This document shows, in pieces, positions 1 through 7,685 of a stretch of DNA of 64,000 nt. A model generated the notes under the pieces. The model made no database searches and was not told the origin of the DNA. It saw only the letters and a program-made list of their open reading frames with translations. A program made the translations under genes and the position numbers. Numbering within the stretch: position 1 is the first letter of the stretch; each line of letters starts with the position of its first letter. The DNA is from Fibrobacter sp. UWB5 (GTDB lineage Bacteria > Fibrobacterota > Fibrobacteria > Fibrobacterales > Fibrobacteraceae), in NCBI RefSeq assembly GCF_002210295.1, contig NZ_MWQH01000011.1, positions 29,316-93,315 on the forward strand, given 5' to 3'.

Positions 1-328
1 TTGAAAACTTTTGCTTATTGCTTGGTGAACCAGCGCAAATGCAGGACATCGTAATTCTTGGCCTTCTGCATTCGGTGTTCCAAGATATTATCGTATAGTC
101 CTTGTCAATGAATCGGTTGTCTGTAGTCCACGCGAAGTGATTGACTGCATCGAGGGCGTTCGACTTGCCGGCTCCGTTTTCACCAATCAACAAAACTAGG
201 CCACCAGCCTTGCCAGGTTCAAAATTACGGTCGAGAATGAGAGTCTCTGAACTTGGCTTGAAGCCATCGCCGTCTTTTGCCAATCCAAAATTACGGAAGG
301 CCTCCATGCTTAGGGTTCGTTCTATCAC
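1..328 (-). pseudogene. AAA-family ATPase N-terminus, probably truncated (runs to window edge)
   Basis: Read from a GTG at 328, the frame gives an SMC/RecF-style N-terminus: a strand around FRNFGL, then LVLLIGENGAGKSN, a Walker A motif typical of ATPases that sense or act on nucleic acids, then ALDAVNHF. About 25 codons later the frame stops resembling a protein of this type. A different frame on the same strand, opening just after a TGA, reads GLYDNILEHRMQKAKNYDV and ends at a TAA at 15-17. That looks like the C-terminal tail of a protein. The simplest reading is an ATPase head joined by deletion to a tail in another frame. The GTG starts 2 bases past the upstream regulator's stop, so the two genes were probably one operon. 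The continuation lies outside the window, so the pseudogene call is tentative. Confidence 0.45.
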
Positions 329-330
329 GT

Positions 331-813
331 TTAATTCTCCTTGCAGTTGTCGATGATGTTCCTGATGTCATCGTACGGCTTGATAAATTCGATTTCCGCA
401 TCGCTCAGGCGTCGGTTGCGGAGTAGGGGGTAAACTTTCAGAAGGTACTCCAAAATGCTGTCGAAATCCGTAGTTGATACAGCCAGCTGGATAAATTCGG
501 CTTTGGGAGATTCGGGGTATTCTGCTAGATACTTCATTACTGGCGAAAGTGCGGTGTTTGCCGCATTGTCGATTCGTTCCATATTGTCGGTAATATCGGA
601 CAGTATAAACGCGATGACATTTTTTTTGCCAGCGGATGGGTTGTTAGTTACGTAGTCAAAAATCTTGAGGACCTTTTGGCTGATTAATTTTTTTTCTCCT
701 TTGTCGTAGGCGTCCATAAAGTTGTATATGGTGGTCCTTGACATGTGTAGGTAATCGGATAAATCCGTTATTTTGAGTTCCATTGATTTAAAACGTTCGC
801 GAATCATGTCCAT
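331..813 (-). CDS. Small HTH DNA-binding protein, probable local regulator
   Basis: About 160 residues, no signal peptide. Residues ~10-50 form a helix-turn-helix: MELKITDLSDYLHMSRTTIY followed by NFMDAY, with the recognition helix around MSRTTIYNF. The rest is charged and helical, without a recognisable effector domain. The start is uncertain: ATGs lie at 822, 813 and 807, and the frame is open to 903, but the upstream part would be translated from AT-rich repeat DNA. No good Shine-Dalgarno is visible at any of them. It is followed at once by the ATPase fragment at the window edge and is divergent from the DUF4143-type ATPase at 974. Three 13-bp direct repeats fill the shared intergenic space and are natural candidate operators for this protein. 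That link is inference. Confidence 0.6.
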   Translation of the reverse strand: MDMIRERFKSMELKITDLSDYLHMSRTTIYNFMDAYDKGEKKLISQKVLKIFDYVTNNPSAGKKNVIAFILSDITDNMERIDNAANTALSPVMKYLAEYPESPKAEFIQLAVSTTDFDSILEYLLKVYPLLRNRRLSDAEIEFIKPYDDIRNIIDNCKEN

Positions 814-887
814 AACATACATTTTTGAACATAATTTGTCAAGTAAAAAGTTAAAATCGAACAAAAAATGTTCAAAAACCAACGAAA

Positions 888-966
888 TTGGAAAAACGGA
901 CAAAAATAAATAAAAAATAGTTGGAAAAACGGATAAAATTAGTTATTTTAAGGTTGGATAAACGGG
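888..966. promoter_or_regulatory. Three 13-bp direct repeats at exact 33-bp spacing
   Basis: TTGGAAAAACGGA occurs at 888-900 and again at 921-933, and TTGGATAAACGGG at 954-966. The starts are exactly 33 bp apart, about three helical turns, so all copies face the same side of the DNA. The block lies just before the ATG at 974 and upstream of the divergent HTH gene. This arrangement suits cooperative binding of a regulator; the binding protein is not known from the sequence. Confidence 0.6.
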
Positions 967-973
967 AAAACCT

Positions 974-2329
974 ATGATTCAACGCAAAATAGACAACTAT
1001 TTGGTCGATTTCTATGCCAAGCATAGGAAGGCGCTGCTTGTTACGGGAGCAAGGCAAATTGGCAAGACGAGCTCAATTCGCGAATTCGGTAAAAAGCATT
1101 TCAAGCACTTTGTTGAAATCAATTTCCTGGAATCGCCAGCCGCTAAGGCGATCTTTGAGGGAGCCGACACCTCCGACATTCTACTCCGTCTGTCGGCATA
1201 CACCAAAACGAAGTTGGTCAAAAACGAAACCCTGATTTTCCTAGACGAAATTCAGGAATGTCCGAATGCGGTAACGGCGATCAAGTTCCTTGTCGAGGAA
1301 GGCTCTTACCGTTACATCATGAGCGGTTCACTTCTTGGAGTGGAACTCAAAGATATCCGTTCCCTTCCGGTCGGATTTTTAAGCATCAAGGAAATGTTCC
1401 CTCTAGACCTGGAGGAATTTGCGAATGCGGTAGGCGTGCAGCCGGAAGTCCTGAAATCTATCCACTCTGCTTTCGCAAATAAAACCGAAGTTGATGCGCT
1501 TGTCCATGAAAAAATGATGGCAATCTTTCGCCTGTATATGGTTATCGGCGGAATGCCCGCAGCAGTCGCGGAGTATCTGGAATCAAACAACATCCAGAAT
1601 GTCGTAGAAATTCAGCAAAGCATTATTGAGTTATACAAGAAGGATATTGCCAAATACGACCCCAAGAACAAGTTGTATCTGAACGAAATCTTCGACTTGA
1701 TTCCGCCGGAACTGAACAACCAGAACAAGAGATTTATCCTGAAAAAACTGAACGAGAATCTCAAATTCTCGCATTACGAAAATTCCTTTATCTGGTTAAA
1801 AGAAGCAGGCGTGGCGATCCCTGTTTATAATGTAGATGAACCCAAAATACCCCTGTTACTTTCGCGTTCGCGGAACCTGTTCAAGTTGTTCCTGAACGAT
1901 GTCGGATTGCTCACCTGCCAATATGCAAACGGAATCCAGCTGAAAATTTTGAACGGCGACTCCGATATCAATTTCGGCTCTGTTTATGAAAATGTCGCCG
2001 CGACCGAACTCCGGGCGCACGGCTTTGACCTTTATTATTTCAACAGCAAAAAGCAGGGCGAACTGGATTTTGTCATTGAGCAGAACGGGAACGTTCTCCC
2101 CATAGAAATCAAGTCGGGCAAAGATTACAAGCGACACAACGCCCTGAAGAATGTCATGGAGACACCCAACTATGCAATTAAGCAGGCAGTGGTGTTTTGC
2201 AATGACAACATCCGTACGAAAGACAGCATTTTATATTGCCCGATTTACATGCTCATGTTCTTGAGCAACGAAAAGATTGTTTTGGGAACGTATAAGCTTG
2301 ATTTAAACGGCTTAGAGTCGCGTGTATAG
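974..2329 (+). CDS. ATP-binding protein, AAA_14/DUF4143 family
   Basis: 451 residues, cytoplasmic. The N-terminal AAA domain carries Walker A in LLVTGARQIGKTSS (residues ~18-31) and Walker B in ETLIFLDEIQE (~85-95), then YIMSGSLLGVELKDI, typical of this family. The C-terminal DUF4143 part contains a PD-(D/E)XK-like signature: E in VYENVAATEL, then GELDFVIEQ and LPIEIKSGKDY. Family members are widespread, often mobile, and their function is poorly defined; nuclease-linked ATPase activity is inferred from the fold. Length is normal for the family and the gene looks intact. It starts 8 bp after the third direct repeat, with no strong Shine-Dalgarno, so the repeats may overlap its promoter. Confidence 0.85.
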   Translation: MIQRKIDNYLVDFYAKHRKALLVTGARQIGKTSSIREFGKKHFKHFVEINFLESPAAKAIFEGADTSDILLRLSAYTKTKLVKNETLIFLDEIQECPNAVTAIKFLVEEGSYRYIMSGSLLGVELKDIRSLPVGFLSIKEMFPLDLEEFANAVGVQPEVLKSIHSAFANKTEVDALVHEKMMAIFRLYMVIGGMPAAVAEYLESNNIQNVVEIQQSIIELYKKDIAKYDPKNKLYLNEIFDLIPPELNNQNKRFILKKLNENLKFSHYENSFIWLKEAGVAIPVYNVDEPKIPLLLSRSRNLFKLFLNDVGLLTCQYANGIQLKILNGDSDINFGSVYENVAATELRAHGFDLYYFNSKKQGELDFVIEQNGNVLPIEIKSGKDYKRHNALKNVMETPNYAIKQAVVFCNDNIRTKDSILYCPIYMLMFLSNEKIVLGTYKLDLNGLESRV

Positions 2330-2332
2330 ATT

Positions 2333-2926
2333 TCACTTCACGCACCTAACAGACCGCGCTTCGTCTTTGCCGAAGGCGCTGAGCTTGGCGGCCTTGATGC
2401 TGAAATCTAATAGCATGTAATAAGCGAGGCCATCAGGGGTTTCAACGGCGCTCCAGATATGCGCATAGCCGCCGATGCCGTCGAACTTGCCGCGCGTACC
2501 ATTTCCGGCGAGGCGGTAGCCTGCGGGCAAAGCATTAAAGCCGTAATCGTCCGAGCCGTTCCCTTTCTTAAACCAGCCGCTTGTCGATTTGAGCGCATAG
2601 CCGGCAACCTCTGCGCCGCCAACACTTGCAATCAGTTTTTCAAAGTCAGCGCTGTCGGGCAAGTGCCAGCCTTCGGGGCACACGGTGCGGGCCATGTCCC
2701 ATGTGTAGAGCCGTCCGTACTTGGAGCATTTTCGGTCGTCACCTTCGGGGCATGCGCTTCCCTGGACTTCGTAATCCATATTCTCGGCCATCCAGGTCTG
2801 CGAACCGATTTGCACAATCGCATACGACTTGCCGTCGCGCGGATCGGTAAACGATTCGGAGCAGGCCGCCAGAATAATTGCCGCGAGAACGGAAAACAGC
2901 GAAAATCTTGTTATCAAGCGCATCAT
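2333..2926 (-). CDS. FISUMP-domain lipoprotein
   Basis: 197 residues. A lipoprotein signal peptide (MMRLITRFSLFSVLAAIILAAC) precedes one complete FISUMP domain: FTDPRDGKSYAIVQIGSQTW, then MAENMDYEV, GRLYTWDMARTVCPEGWHLP, ALKSTSGW, and the terminal ARSVRCVK. These are the hallmark blocks of the Fibrobacter succinogenes major paralogous domain, an exported C-type-lectin-like fold of unknown role. The start ATG overlaps the upstream gene's stop (ATGA), so the two FISUMP genes are translationally coupled. It converges with the ATPase at 974-2329, with stops 3 bp apart. Confidence 0.85.
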   Translation of the reverse strand: MMRLITRFSLFSVLAAIILAACSESFTDPRDGKSYAIVQIGSQTWMAENMDYEVQGSACPEGDDRKCSKYGRLYTWDMARTVCPEGWHLPDSADFEKLIASVGGAEVAGYALKSTSGWFKKGNGSDDYGFNALPAGYRLAGNGTRGKFDGIGGYAHIWSAVETPDGLAYYMLLDFSIKAAKLSAFGKDEARSVRCVK

Positions 2927-4995
2927 TCCTTCATGCACCTAAGGCTAAACATTCCATACAACGGACAAAGGCCAAGACTTACATAGTCATAAATTCCCCA
3001 ACCTTCCCAGCAAGACATATATCTCAAATCTCTTGAAGACGTCCAATAGTGAGCGCCCCAACGTTCCACAGAAAACTCCCACGAACCAGCATCATCACGC
3101 TCCGCGCCGCCAGAGGGCAACATGGTAAATCCAGACTCATTCGTAAAAATCCTGCGAGCGATAGCCCTGTTTTCATTCATTACATACCACTTGTGCGGGC
3201 TCAAAAGATACGTCGCTACATGGAACACCTTGTCGGTCGTATCCCTTTTATATTCGCGGCTAAGGTAGCGTCCCAGTTCAACATAGTCCGAATCCGTCGG
3301 CACGTGGTACCCTGCGGGGCAAATTCCCCTCACATGTTTCTTGTCGTCAATGTAATCTGCCGACAAGTCACATTCCGAAGAATCCTGGGGGCATTCTTCC
3401 AAGGTCTTGCCAACCGCCACATGCCACGGATAAAGTCTTCCGTGCACAGCGCAATTTGCGGAATCGTTGTATAGGCAGTAGCTGGAATCGGCGGCGTAGT
3501 TCAGGTTCTGCGCCATCCAAACCTGGTTACCCAATTTCAAGGTGCGGTACACGTGATTGTCGCGCTCGTCAAGCAGTTCGCCGTATTCCACATCCGGATT
3601 CAACAGACCCACATATTGGCAATCGTACTTTGAACAATCATACTTTTTGGAAGGAATCTTTGCAGGCACAAAGAGATCAGACAACGTGTAATCCGAAACG
3701 GAATCCCTTCCGATATACAGCTTCGTCAATTCTACGATATTGACATTCTGGTATTCATCTTCCACCTTCACGCGAATCTGATAATAATCCGTATCGCCCA
3801 AGCGAAGGTCAATAAGAGTCGTATCCAATGTATTCAGCAGGTAATTGGTCGTATCGTTTTTCAAGACGACAGAATCAGAATAAATCGTCTTGTATTCATC
3901 CGAATCATATTCGGCGGCTTCCAGATAAACCTTCGCAAACCTTTCTGCACCGTACACGGGCTGCACCAAGTCGAAAGACACCTTGAACTGGGTCATGTAT
4001 TTGTCGCTGGCCCTATAAATCGAGGCCGCATAATCCTTCGGCATGTTCGCAATTGCAGGGGCATTGCGGCCAATCACGAAAGACGTATCGCTGACTGCTC
4101 CAAGAAGCCCCTTTCGAACATTCAGGTTTTCATCGAAGGCCCAAGCCAATTTTTGATCCGTCGTACTGTCTTCCGTATCGTTCCTCAGCAATTTCAGGTA
4201 CATGCTCGTATCAGGCGCCACAATACCGGAAACCGCCATAAAGCGCAAGGAGTACCGGCCTTCAGGCAACACGTTCCAAAGCGAATCCATGGAATACGAA
4301 AGCAACGGCGTAAACCTATCGGGCTTGTAGAATTGCCTTACAGTATCGCCCTTAGAGTCCGTCATTATCATCTTGTAGATATGCTCTTCAAAACGGCAAC
4401 CTTCGCACAGTATCTCTACGTTCTTGTGTTCTTCGGTCATGTCAAAATCCCAAACAAGATCGTCAAACCTGCGAATCAGCAAAAACACGACATCGTAAGA
4501 CTTGCCGTAAAATTCCAGCACTACCTTGTAATAGCCATCTACCAGTTTAGACTTTTTATCCAGTTCTGTCAGATTGTAGCTCAGGTGCCATTTACGCGAA
4601 TTAGCCGTATCCTGCACCACCTTCACTTTAACCGAGCCGACTTTCTTGTACGATTCAGTAGCGCCGATCATTTTGTATTTACTTTTAGCGGCTTCATCGT
4701 AATACAAGGTCGCCGAATCAACCTCGACTTCCTTGTCACAGCTAATGGTATTGACGCTTGCCGTAAAATCAAAATCAAGATCCGCGATATAGGAATCGTT
4801 CAAGGGCCAAACCAAGTTCAACACGGGCGGCACACTACAGCGTGTCTCGTAAACCGGCTCACTGCTACTTGACTCGGCTTCGCTGCTGCTCGATTCCTCC
4901 GGTGCGCTGGAGCTGTTGTCGTCTCCGCATGCGCACAAGCCAACACAAAATGCAATGGCTAACATGCAATCGAGTAAAATGGAATGAAATTTCAT
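2923..4995 (-). CDS. Large FISUMP-domain lipoprotein with Ig-like N-terminal region
   Basis: 690 residues. The start ATG at 4995 follows a GGGGG Shine-Dalgarno; an in-frame ATG 15 bp upstream lacks one. The signal peptide ends in GLCACGDD, then comes a serine/glutamate tract (SSSSEAESSSSE) that spaces the protein from the membrane. Residues ~50-450 hold several beta-rich segments resembling tandem Ig/FN3-like folds. The C-terminal ~200 residues are a FISUMP domain: LLDERDNHVYRTLKLGNQVW, MAQNLNYAADSSYC, GRLYPWHVAVG, CPAGYHVPTDSDYVEL, and a final FSLRCMKE. It is coupled through ATGA overlap to the shorter FISUMP gene. A surface adhesion or carbohydrate-contact role is plausible but unproven. 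Confidence 0.8.
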   Translation of the reverse strand: MKFHSILLDCMLAIAFCVGLCACGDDNSSSAPEESSSSEAESSSSEPVYETRCSVPPVLNLVWPLNDSYIADLDFDFTASVNTISCDKEVEVDSATLYYDEAAKSKYKMIGATESYKKVGSVKVKVVQDTANSRKWHLSYNLTELDKKSKLVDGYYKVVLEFYGKSYDVVFLLIRRFDDLVWDFDMTEEHKNVEILCEGCRFEEHIYKMIMTDSKGDTVRQFYKPDRFTPLLSYSMDSLWNVLPEGRYSLRFMAVSGIVAPDTSMYLKLLRNDTEDSTTDQKLAWAFDENLNVRKGLLGAVSDTSFVIGRNAPAIANMPKDYAASIYRASDKYMTQFKVSFDLVQPVYGAERFAKVYLEAAEYDSDEYKTIYSDSVVLKNDTTNYLLNTLDTTLIDLRLGDTDYYQIRVKVEDEYQNVNIVELTKLYIGRDSVSDYTLSDLFVPAKIPSKKYDCSKYDCQYVGLLNPDVEYGELLDERDNHVYRTLKLGNQVWMAQNLNYAADSSYCLYNDSANCAVHGRLYPWHVAVGKTLEECPQDSSECDLSADYIDDKKHVRGICPAGYHVPTDSDYVELGRYLSREYKRDTTDKVFHVATYLLSPHKWYVMNENRAIARRIFTNESGFTMLPSGGAERDDAGSWEFSVERWGAHYWTSSRDLRYMSCWEGWGIYDYVSLGLCPLYGMFSLRCMKE

Positions 4996-5040
4996 ATTTC
5001 CCCCTAACACTATTAGTTTGTATTACAATATAACAAAACA

Positions 5041-5091
5041 CCCCCGACTGTTAAGTCGGGGGCGGCAATGGTTCGCGGGGTTCACCCCGCC
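5041..5091 (-). terminator. Two stacked hairpins after lysC
   Basis: CCCCCGACTGTTAAGTCGGG continues into a perfect stem at 5041-5062. A second stem, GCGGGGTTCACCCCGC, lies at 5076-5091. Read on the minus strand, the first is followed by TGTTTTGTTAT. They fall between lysC and the FISUMP operon and would separate the two transcripts. Confidence 0.7.
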
Positions 5092-5095
5092 ATTT

Positions 5096-6418
5096 TTATT
5101 TTACGAAGGCGCCGTAGATGGCCTTGATAGCCTTCTCGGTATCGGCTTCGTCAACACCGGTGATGATGTTGATCTGCGAAGAACCCTGGTCAATAATGCG
5201 GACGTTCACCTTGTTGTCTGCGAGAGCCGTGAAGAGCTTTGCAGCCACACCGATCTTGTTCGTCATGCCGTGACCCACGGTAGCGATGAGTGCGATACCC
5301 GGGAACACCTTGATACGGTCGGGGCGCATCTGCTGCGTGATGTCTTCGAGAACCACGTCCTGCACGGCGTCGAGAGCCTTGCTATCTACCACGATGCTCA
5401 TGGAGTCGATAGCGCTCGGGCACAGTTCGTAGGAGAGGCCTTCGCTTTCGAGCACGGCGAGCACGCGGCGGCCGAAACCGACTTCCTTGTTCATCATGGA
5501 CTTTTCGATGTAGATCATCGAGAAGCCCTTACGGCCGGCAACACCCGTAATCGGGAGCTTTGCTTCTTCCGGAGTGGGGCCGATGATGGTACCCGGATCC
5601 TGCGGGCGGTTCGTGTTGCGGATGTTGATAGGAATCTTCTTGGCGCGGCACGGAGCGATGGATTCGTCGTGGAGCACAGAAGCGCCGGAGTAAGCGAGTT
5701 CACGGATTTCGCGGTAGCTCACGTATTCGATCGGCAGCGGATTTTCGACGATGCGCGGGTCAGCCATGAGCATGCCCGAAACGTCGGTCCAGTTTTCGTA
5801 CTTGGCAGCATCGATGCCGTTGGCAAGGATAGCGCCCGTGATGTCGGAGCCGCCACGGCTGAAGGTCTTGACTTCGCCACGGAGGTTGCTACCATAGAAG
5901 CCCGGCAGCACGTAAAGCTGGTTTTCGTCGGACAAGGTCTTCGCGATGTCTTCGTAAGTCTTCGGCGTAATGCGATACTTGTCGTCGAAGGTGATCAGCG
6001 GGAAGGTGTCCACGAAGTTTGCACCCAGGTACTTGGCCATGAGACGGGCGCAAAGGAATTCGCCGCGGCTCACCAAGAAGTCGGTGCTGATGGTTTCAGG
6101 ATGGTTCTTGAGCTTGTCTTCGAGGCTGTCGAGATCTTCGGAAAGCTTGTCGCCGAGGCCCAGGTCCTTGCAGATTTCGTCGTAGCGCTGGCGGATCAGG
6201 TTCCACGGGGTCGAAAAGTCGAGACCCTTGCTAGCGAGGTCGTAGGTGCTGTAGAGGAGGTCGGTAAGCTTGGTTTCCTTAGGATTGCGCTTGCCGGGGG
6301 CGGAAACGACGATGACCTTACGGTTCTTGTCGGATTCAACGATGGCCTTGATCTTCTTGAACTGGCCTGCATCGGCGACAGAGCTGCCACCGAACTTACA
6401 TACGATTCTTTGACTCAT
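5096..6418 (-). CDS. lysC: Aspartate kinase (aspartokinase)
   Basis: 440 residues. It phosphorylates L-aspartate, the first committed step toward lysine, threonine, methionine and diaminopimelate. The start MSQRIVCKFGGSSVADAG at 6418 has AAAAGGAAAAA just upstream; the longer frame to 6460 has no such site. Visible blocks are the ATP/aspartate-binding KFGGSSVA, the SRGEFLCARL helix, FSRGGSDITGA and the PGFYG region. Two ACT regulatory domains follow: GVAGRKGFSMI onward, and IALIATVGHGM to the end. This is a monofunctional aspartokinase, not fused to homoserine dehydrogenase. ACT domains imply feedback inhibition by pathway amino acids. I looked for a lysine riboswitch upstream and did not recognise one. 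Confidence 0.95.
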   Translation of the reverse strand: MSQRIVCKFGGSSVADAGQFKKIKAIVESDKNRKVIVVSAPGKRNPKETKLTDLLYSTYDLASKGLDFSTPWNLIRQRYDEICKDLGLGDKLSEDLDSLEDKLKNHPETISTDFLVSRGEFLCARLMAKYLGANFVDTFPLITFDDKYRITPKTYEDIAKTLSDENQLYVLPGFYGSNLRGEVKTFSRGGSDITGAILANGIDAAKYENWTDVSGMLMADPRIVENPLPIEYVSYREIRELAYSGASVLHDESIAPCRAKKIPINIRNTNRPQDPGTIIGPTPEEAKLPITGVAGRKGFSMIYIEKSMMNKEVGFGRRVLAVLESEGLSYELCPSAIDSMSIVVDSKALDAVQDVVLEDITQQMRPDRIKVFPGIALIATVGHGMTNKIGVAAKLFTALADNKVNVRIIDQGSSQINIITGVDEADTEKAIKAIYGAFVK

Positions 6419-6749
6419 TTTTTCCTTTTGGGCCACCAAACCTCTCAGCTTCGAGCGCAATCGCTTTCCTCGCGACCGTCGTGCCCAAGCCTACCCATCT
6501 GGCCAGCCACTTGGTTTATTTGTCTATGTCTGCGGTAGGAAATCCACCGCGCGGGGGAAAGATAAAAAAATTGCCCCTTTGTTTCAAGGGGGGAGGCCTC
6601 CCCCCTCGGTGGCACGTTGTTGCCACCTACCCCCTCTGCGGGAGCACCCGCAACGCCCCATCGCATGTAAAAAAACGCCCGCAATTGTAAATTATTCGCA
6701 CTTTTGGTATTCAGAGCCTCGAAAAAAGCGTGTATAGTATAGAGGCTCT
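6419..6749. other. 331-bp gap with clustered perfect palindromes
   Basis: There is no convincing gene here. The segment holds a G/C-rich block with three back-to-back perfect inverted repeats: GGGGGGAGGCCTCCCCCC (6588-6605), GGTGGCA/TGCCACC (6608-6627) and TGCGGG/CCCGCA (6637-6652). Next come an AT-rich stretch and the promoter of the sigma-54 activator. The palindrome block looks like a dispersed REP/MITE-type repeat or a terminator cluster rather than a regulatory site of either gene. Confidence 0.6.
6713..6749 (+). promoter_or_regulatory. Promoter inside an 8-bp inverted repeat
   Basis: AGAGCCTC (6713-6720) and GAGGCTCT (6742-6749) are perfect inverted copies. Between them lies TATAGT (6733-6738), a plausible -10 box. 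The right arm touches the ATG at 6750 and supplies a GAGG that could act as Shine-Dalgarno. A protein or RNA stem using this repeat would block both the promoter and the ribosome site. Confidence 0.45.
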
Positions 6750-7646
6750 ATGAACAGACACGAATCCATGTTACGTATTGCGGCAAGCTCCGACATCTCG
6801 GTGCTACTGCTTGGGGAATCGGGCAGCGGCAAAGAAGTCGCCGCCCGCTTTGTCCACGCTCACAGCAAGCGGGCGGGCGGGCCCTTTATCGCCCTCAATT
6901 GCGGGGCGATTGCCAAGGGACTCACCGAAAGCATTCTGGAAGGCCACCGCAAGGGGGCTTTCACCGGCGCCTCCGAGGAGCGCCTGGGAGTGGTGCGCTC
7001 GGCGGACCACGGCACACTTTTCTTGGATGAAATCGGCGAGATGCCGTTCGAAACCCAGTGCAAGCTGTTGCGTATACTGCAGGAGCGCGCCGTCATGCCG
7101 CTCGGCAGTTGCGACCCCCTGCCGGTAGACTTTCGGCTGGTCTGCGCCACCAACCGAGACTTACGCGCCGAAGTGCATGCAGGCCGGTTCCGCGAAGACC
7201 TTTACTTCAGACTGAACGTGTTTCCCGTAAAAATCCCGCCACTCCGCGAACGCGAAGACTTCGCGGCCATCGCCCAAGAAATCTGGAAAGAAATCGCCGA
7301 TCACAATCCGCTTAATGCAAACGAGATTGCATCGCTTTCAAAACGCAAATGGCCCGGGAACGTACGCCAGCTCAAGAACGTACTGCAGCGCTATTCGCTT
7401 TTAAAGCCCTACGATATCACCCTGCCCAAGCTACTCGACGAAGAATTCTTCGACCCGACATCAAGCAACATTGCCGAGCCAAGCAGGCTTTATAACATCA
7501 AATCCAGGCGCATCACCGAAACGCCCGAATGGAAATTAATTTGTTCAGAACTTTCCAAGAACAGCGGCAACAGGAGCATCACCGCACAAAAACTAGGTAT
7601 CAGCCGCGGCTGCCTAAATTACCATATTAAGAAACACCAGAGCTAA
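6750..7646 (+). CDS. Sigma-54-dependent transcriptional activator lacking a sensor domain
   Basis: 298 residues. It is an NtrC-type AAA+ ATPase that remodels sigma-54 RNA polymerase. Walker A is GESGSGKE (22-29), the sigma-54 contact loop GAFTGA is intact (69-74), and Walker B is TLFLDEIGE (~89-97). Sensor I (CATNRDL) and the arginine-finger segment FREDLYFRLNVFPVKIPPLR follow. The C-terminus is a Fis-type HTH: NRSITAQKLGISRGCLNYHI. There is no receiver, GAF or PAS domain, so activity is probably set by its own level or by a partner protein, as in PspF. The usual ELFGHEKGAFTGA reads SILEGHRKGAFTGA here. The start is immediately downstream of the inverted-repeat promoter. Targets cannot be named. 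Confidence 0.9.
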   Translation: MNRHESMLRIAASSDISVLLLGESGSGKEVAARFVHAHSKRAGGPFIALNCGAIAKGLTESILEGHRKGAFTGASEERLGVVRSADHGTLFLDEIGEMPFETQCKLLRILQERAVMPLGSCDPLPVDFRLVCATNRDLRAEVHAGRFREDLYFRLNVFPVKIPPLREREDFAAIAQEIWKEIADHNPLNANEIASLSKRKWPGNVRQLKNVLQRYSLLKPYDITLPKLLDEEFFDPTSSNIAEPSRLYNIKSRRITETPEWKLICSELSKNSGNRSITAQKLGISRGCLNYHIKKHQS

Positions 7647-7655
7647 AAAGAACTT

Positions 7656-7680
7656 AGTTGGCAGAACTTAGAACTTAGTG
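7656..7680. repeat. Dispersed repeat of the AGTTGGCAG / ACTTAGAACTTAG type
   Basis: ACTTAGTTGGCAGAACTTAG begins a short repeat whose reverse complement reappears at 19664-19695. A related AGTTGGCAG-rich stretch sits inside the gene at 14879-16066. Here it lies in the 39-bp gap between two convergent genes. Confidence 0.5.
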
Positions 7681-7685
7681 ATTAA

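Noticed and set aside
814..842. TTGACA-17-TATGTT on the minus strand as promoter of the HTH gene
   Set aside because: It would start transcription at or after the likely start codons, leaving no leader. Possible only if the mRNA is leaderless, so not listed as a feature.
5018..6538. 506-codon open frame antisense to lysC
   Set aside because: It mirrors the lysC coding frame, its translation has no coherent motifs, and the sense gene is certain.
6419..6749. Lysine riboswitch upstream of lysC
   Set aside because: The hairpins are short, G/C-only palindromes that do not form the five-helix L-box core and sit more than 150 bp from the lysC start.
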